DNA of 54,426 nucleotides from Triparma columacea. Taxonomy: Eukaryota; Sar; Bolidophyceae; Parmales; Triparmaceae. The stretch lies in the NCBI GenBank assembly GCA_030267965.1, contig BRYA01000290.1, forward strand, positions 4,721-59,146, given 5' to 3'. A program made the translations under genes and the position numbers. Positions 49,700 to 54,426 of this stretch are shown here, piece after piece. The first letter of the stretch is position 1. Each line of letters starts with the position of its first letter. The notes beneath the pieces are model-generated. The model saw only the letters and a list, made by a program, of their open reading frames with translations. It had not been told where the DNA came from and searched no databases.

Positions 49700-50446
49700 A
49701 TGCAACTATCCTCTCTTCTTGTTGCCATCATTGTTTCCAGCGCGTATGGATTCCTCCCTGCCCCCGTAACAGTGAAGTCTTCCGTGTCCTTGCGTGCATT
49801 GGACTCGCGAAGGGCCTTTATGGTTAATGGGGCCTCTGCTGCCTTCGCCACCTTGGCTGTGCCAAGCCTGTCATTTGCTGATTCTGGAGAGGTTGAGGTC
49901 AATAAGTTGAAAAATGGTTCTGGTCCTACTCCTTCTGTGAGTTTATTTTGTTAGATTTTGAGAGAAGATTCGAGCTGGGGAGTGAAATGGTATCACAACC
50001 TCACCGACTCGCCCTGCCACCTCAAGGGTGTTTTATTTGTCTCTGTTTGTGAAAATACTTATTACTAACCCGCATCGTCGTTATATTCTCCCCTTGCACT
50101 CTACTCGTCTCCCCACAAACAGGTCGGAGAACTCGCCGCAATCCGCTTCAAGGCAACTGTCGGGCAGACAACCATTGATGACATCTTTGACACCGCCGAA
50201 CCTCTCTACACCCGAGTCGGAAGCGGCGGACTTATCAAGGGCGTTGAAATGATCCTCCCCCAGATGAGGGTCGGGGACCGCTGGGTCCTTACGATCCCCG
50301 GCTCTCTGGCGTTTGGCTCAAAAGGTCGCCCGGCCAGCGCAGGAAAGCCCAGGATTCCGGCGGATGCCACCGTGGTATTCGACGTGGAGATGGTAGGACT
50401 CCCGGGGAAGGAGCCAGAGCTCATCGAGCTGATTGGAGACGTGTAA
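49700..50446 (+). CDS. FKBP-type peptidyl-prolyl isomerase, probable thylakoid lumen
   Basis: Exons 49700-49936 and 50123-50446 (phase 0) give 186 residues. The leader is tripartite: a signal peptide (LLVAIIVSSAYGFLP, with a GF site), a transit segment, and a twin-arginine-like thylakoid signal (SRRAFMVNGASAAFATLAVP) ending in ASLSFAD-type cleavage. The FKBP fold has the strand VGELAAIRFKATVG, GGLIKGVEMILPQMRVGDRW, LTIPGSLAFGSKG and PADATVVFDVEMV. The family active-site residues Y and D are only partly visible, so catalysis may be weak, as in several lumenal FKBPs that serve as assembly factors. Confidence 0.87.
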
Positions 50447-50515
50447 ATTTTGACGGTTGTGTGCGATTTGTAATATAAGAACCTGCTTCTGCTTTCAAAC
50501 CACTTTCGTAGCTGG

Positions 50516-53032
50516 TTACAGTTCCTCTCCGGCCCTCCTCTTCCTCTCCCTCTCCCTGACGACAATCTGCTCCTTGTACCTGACCTTCTCCTCATCGTTC
50601 AGGTGCGCCAGCTCCTCCAGCTCGAACTCCGTCCCGCTATTTTCCTCCACCCACTTCATCATCGGAAGGACCTTGCCTATCCCCGTGTAGTACAGATAAG
50701 GGGTGGTGTTCTTTCTCCCAGCAGGGAGTATCATAACCACGGGGAGCTTGCCGAGCTCCACCCCGGGCAAAAATTCGGGTTTCGTTAGTTTTCCCCCTCC
50801 CCCCCATTCCTGCAAGGGAAGAAGCGAGGCAACGACCGAAGAAGTGTTAGAGTAGAGTGCTATCATATTGTCTTTTGCCGCAATCATTCCACACACAAAC
50901 ACACACACTCTCTCTCTCTCTCCCTCCCTCCCTCCCTCCCTCCCTCCCTCCCTCCCTCCCTCCTCACATTGCTTCCGAGGTCAAGCCTGGTCACGACGAC
51001 CTTGCTTCCCAGGCCAAGTTCAGCGAACCTGAGAGCCACCCTCTTGTAAAATACCGCCAGGCTCATGCAACCCTCGCATCCTGTCTCCTTGTACAGCATG
51101 ATGACGACGTCCTTGCTGTCATCCATCGCGAGCTTTTCAAAGTTTGAGGGAGTTAGCTCTGCAGGCGAGGGTGGGGGGGAGAGTGTGAGCGCAGCGAGCA
51201 AGGAGAAGCGTGTCGTCGTGTCTTCAATAATGCGTCGGCGTCGTTGCTTCGCTCTGCTCTGTCCTCACCCGTCATGAAGAATTCCTTGTCCGAATCCTTC
51301 CCCATGCTTTCCTTCACCCCCCTCGTCTCCTCAATCTTCTCCTCTTCCCCTCCCCTCTTGAGCGAGTTCTTCTTGTTCCTCCCAGCCGCACTCTTCACGA
51401 TGGCGCTGCTGTGACCGCGCCCACCCTTCGTGCTTCCTAGAGTGTCCGTGAGGAAGGACGAGCAGAACGCTATTATTGTCTCCTCGTTCATGGGCAGGTC
51501 CTCGTCAAAAACAAAGGTTCGTCCGGTGTTCCCATTTATGACGACGGCGGGTAGACCCCCCATCCCATTCTCCACCCCCACTAAGCTCATCCTGTCCAAG
51601 TGCTCCGCTCCATCCGCCACCACAAACGACAGCTTGCCGTGCATCTCCCTGGCGACCTTGTACATCTCCTTTATCAGGGCTGCATTTGGCACTCCCCCGG
51701 ACGTCGGGGACTTGTAATCTAGGAACAGCATAACCATTGGCTTTCGGAGCCCGGCCAATATCGTGAACGTTGAGGGCGTGAGGAAGGACAAGACGGGGAG
51801 TGAATTCTTGTCGACCCAAGTTTGGAGGGTAAGGTCGTCGTCCCTACTCTCGTCAATCAGGAACTGAGGGGGGGGGGAGGGGGGGATAAGACGAGTGAAA
51901 CGACCAGTGAAGTAACGCCAAGCTTCTTCTTACCTGCTCGGTTTCGACTACAATGTCTTCCCTGCTCCCCCCTAGCACAACGTCCGTCTTGCTGCGAAAG
52001 AGGACAGCTGCGGGACCCCTGTCGAACCAACCCTCCGACTTCAGCCAATCGACTACTTCCCCCTCTCCCTCCACAACGGCGCAGTACACACGGGTGCTGA
52101 AACGGCAGTGCGCTTTGAAGTAGCTGAGGAAGTCGTCGAGCTCATCGTCCTGGACATCGAGGTTAGTGAACACGCCAATCAGCACGACTCTGTTCACCTT
52201 TCCCCCTTCCTTGAGAGGAATCTCGAGGATTTCCTTCGCCTCGTCGACTGTGGTTAAAGACCTCGGCTTTGCTTCTGTCACCTTTTCGAGATACTGGATT
52301 ATTCTACCGCTCGTGTGGGCGTCATCGTAAAAGTAAGACCTCCTGTTGTGAACGTAGTAGAGGGATGGAAGCGGGGGGTGCGTGGGGGGTCGCGGAGAAA
52401 GCGATGCTACGAGTTCTAGGAGGGTGGGGCTGAGGTGAGCATCAACCCTGACGAAAGTGATGCGGGGAGAGGCTGCTTTGGGCTGAGGGGAAGGAAGACC
52501 GGGGGGGTGGGGGGGGGGGGTCAGGGGGTTAGAATTTGGAGCTTGGAGGACAACGACGACGATACGATACGATACCACCCCTCACCTCCAACATCCAGGA
52601 ATAGACGTCCATGTAGGATGACTCAAAGGCAGCGCATATGCTGCATGATGAAGCCGGCGCCGAGAAGCCGACGAGCATGCCCCCCGGCTGCTTGACGAGC
52701 TTCCGCATCCTCTTCTTGCTTGTAACATTGAAATGGCCAGACTGCAGCGGTGCAAGTTTGGGTTGTTGGGGTGACTGTGATGACGAGAAGAAGTCGGGGG
52801 GGGCGTGACTGCAGTCGTCCCCGGAATAGGGGGGGTCGCATGTGCATGTATATGAGAGGCATGTTCCATGGCCACTGCAATCATTCAGGCAGATATTCTC
52901 GGGGGCAGCTTTGGTTGAAGAGGAGGGGTTGGGAGGGGAAGGCGGCGGGGCATATGTTGGGACGAGGATGAGAAAGAAGGGGAGGAGGAGGAGGGAGAGA
53001 AGCTTTGGGAGCGAGGGGGAAAGGGGGGGCAT
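50516..53032 (-). CDS. ER protein with EGF-like module and several thioredoxin-like domains
   Basis: Exons 53032-52586, 52482-51934, 51863-51269, 51158-50968 and a last exon ending at 50516. The first four junctions are in phase; the fourth intron is not (donor GTGAGG gives phase 0, available acceptors need phase 1), so it may use a GC donor (GGAA then GCAATG) or contain an error. Signal peptide LLSLLLLPFFLILVPTYA, then an EGF-like module (CLNDCSGHGTC, CTCDPPYSGDDC). A first thioredoxin-like domain has the motif CSIC, two middle ones lack CxxC (FVRVDAHL, IVVETEQ region; MVMLFLDYKSP), and the last has CEGC in YKETGCEGCMSLAV. About 730 residues. The layout resembles ERdj5/PDI-type oxidoreductases, with EGF added. 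Location ER lumen; no KDEL (ends RRAGEEL). Confidence 0.72.
50922..50962. repeat. CCCT microsatellite at a splice donor
   Basis: About 10 CCCT units. On the minus strand the intron of the thioredoxin gene starts GTGAGGAGGGAGG, so the donor merges into the repeat. Confidence 0.92.
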
Positions 53033-53312
53033 TGAAATTTGCACAAAGGTAATGAATCATTTTTCAATAAAGGAAATCATAGTATATTCCACGCAACCAA
53101 TTTGATCTCCAAATAAAGAGAAATCGACGCTATTCTGCGTAGGGAGTTGGTTCCGGGGTGGTTAACGTGGTTAGTTGAAAGGGGCTGGGTTATTTATAAT
53201 GATATTTATGCTCACCTCCATATCCTCGTCCCCGCTTTCCACCAATATCCCGTTCTCCATAATCAGAGTTTATAACTACTCGTTCCCGCTGCCCTTTTTT
53301 CAAAGGTCGTCA

Positions 53313-54426
53313 TCAGCGGCCATTAAGTTGACTCTCAACCGTAGCCTTGCTGACCTCGCACTGCACCCCTACAAAGTTAACGACGTTCCCCTCTGCGTCC
53401 CTTAGGGCTGCGACGAAGAACTGGTTCCAGAACGGGGTGCCGTCGGCTTTGTAGTTTAGGAGGCACACAGAGGTGTCGACGCCCTCGCGGAGACCCTTCC
53501 TAATTACGTCCACGGCTGACTGGTCTGTCCCAGGGCCCTGAAGGAACCGGCAGTTACGCCCGAGGACCTGCGATGAGTGAAGGCGACGGGGGAGAAAGGG
53601 GGTTTTGATTAGGGTGTGCGGGAAATGCCCTTCAGTATGAGATTACGTTACGGGGGGTTGTGTGTACGTGCAAACGTCTGGGTCGGCAACCTTGTACGTT
53701 TTTGAGCGCCTCACCTGATCGAGCTTGTAACCAGTGAGGTCGAGGAACCCCTGGCTCACGTAGACAATCGGGTTGTCGGGGAGGCTAGGGTCGGAGATTG
53801 CGAAGTTCTGCTGGGAGCCTGAGAGGGCATGCATGAGGCGGAAGTCTGCGGGGTGGGGGGAGGGGGGGAGGGAGGTGAGGGAGGTGAGCAGAGGAAAGGG
53901 GTTGCGTTTCGCGGTGGGTTAAGGGCAGTTTACATGGCGCCCCTTCCTCCCTCTCTTCATCTTCTCACCTGGCTCCATGAGAGTCTTGACGGGTCCGAAG
54001 CCTGAGGGCATTGGTAGGGGGGTGTAGCTGGAGGCCGCGCGGCCTCCCTCCTGGGTGTTCTTGGCGAGGAGTTCCTCGGCTCTCCCAGGGCACTCCTTCC
54101 TGATGATATCCTTGAGATTCTCATTCTGCGAACGTGTGAAAAAGGGAGGAGGAGTTAGAATTGTGCGACTCTCAAGAGGATGCCCATATATGTATGTATG
54201 TGCGTTGTTCAAGCGTCGTCCCCTTGCTGTCGTCTTGGTCCGTTCCTCCGCCATCCTATGCTTTAGATGAATGTCTTCCCTTAACTTCTCACCTCGCTCT
54301 GCAAACCATTGATCTGCTCCTGTAAGGACTCGAGGAGGAACTTCTTGCGAAGTCGGGAGCGCTTCGCGTGCTCGCGGTTGCGCTCGCGGCGCTCCACTTT
54401 CTGAGCGTCTGTTTGGGGGGGGGGGG
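53313..54426 (-). CDS. Aureochrome blue-light photoreceptor/transcription factor, 5' part outside window
   Basis: Visible exons 5' to 3': 54426-54293 (partial), 54125-53969, 53845-53715 and 53567-53313, all in phase. The first holds a bZIP basic region (VERRERNREHAKRSRLRKKF) running into the zipper (LLESLQEQINGLQSE, then NENLKDIIRKE). A short linker leads to the LOV domain: QQNFAISDPSLPDNPIVYVS, FLDLTGYKLDQ, then GRNCRFLQGPGTD with the cysteine that forms the flavin adduct, and FWNQFFVAALRDAEGNVVNFVGVQ at the end. The order bZIP then LOV defines aureochromes, which control light-dependent division and development in photosynthetic stramenopiles. The activation region and start lie to the right. 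Confidence 0.95.

Noticed and set aside
1..54426. tRNA, rRNA or other structured RNA genes
   Set aside because: I saw no cloverleaf with B-box-like sequence and no rRNA segment when reading the gaps; a tRNAscan-SE and Rfam search would be decisive.

Overview
This is nuclear DNA of a photosynthetic stramenopile, most likely a small-genome marine alga such as a bolidophyte (Triparma-like) or a relative of diatoms and pelagophytes. The strongest marker is an aureochrome (basic leucine zipper plus LOV photoreceptor) at the right edge, a family known only from photosynthetic stramenopiles. It is supported by several proteins with a signal peptide followed by a plastid-type transit region (MerC-like protein, glycolate/glycerate transporter, FKBP), by spliced genes with short introns and GTGAG donors, and by very dense packing on both strands. 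The genus is my inference; the sequence does not name it. Two runs of N (13088-13117 and 34263-34296) are assembly gaps.

Layout. 1-10.6 kb: a truncated beta-helix/cysteine-rich surface protein gene, then compact housekeeping genes: exosome subunit MTR3, a PIN1-type prolyl isomerase with WW domain, mitochondrial ribosomal protein bL12, a myristoylated protein with a TIR/HET-like region, GINS subunit PSF1, the Golgi protein Kish and a plastid-targeted MerC-like protein. 10.6-22.3 kb: a repeat-rich accessory segment with a GT41 glycosyltransferase, a C2H2 zinc-finger array gene, a multipass membrane protein, a large transposase-like gene and an inverted pair of dispersed repeats, one of which carries a broken piece of a ferrochelatase gene. 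22.4-25.2 kb: an IFT25-like gene and a PLGG1-type transporter, convergent. 25.3-31.7 kb: a tandem pair of BspA-type leucine-rich-repeat genes, a nitronate monooxygenase with two look-alike introns, and a second zinc-finger array gene inverted relative to the first. 31.9-54.4 kb: mostly housekeeping: NOP2, a SNARE ending in a CaaX box, mitochondrial bL35, an MRS2-type magnesium channel with an added EF-hand, selenoprotein M with an in-frame TGA, SYS1, a lumenal FKBP, a multi-thioredoxin ER protein and the aureochrome, with several unrecognised membrane or plastid proteins between them.

The genes do not form a pathway. Recurring themes are organelle translation (bL12, bL35), rRNA and RNA handling (MTR3, NOP2), endomembrane traffic and ER redox folding (Kish, SYS1, SNARE, selenoprotein M, thioredoxin protein) and plastid function. 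The most unusual content is the two zinc-finger arrays, whose near-identical fingers differ mainly at the DNA-contact residues; the selenoprotein M gene that ordinary ORF calling splits; the repeat that has captured a ferrochelatase exon; and the pair of related introns in the monooxygenase gene. Exon boundaries were placed by hand from GT/AG sites, reading phase and family homology; none has transcript support here.
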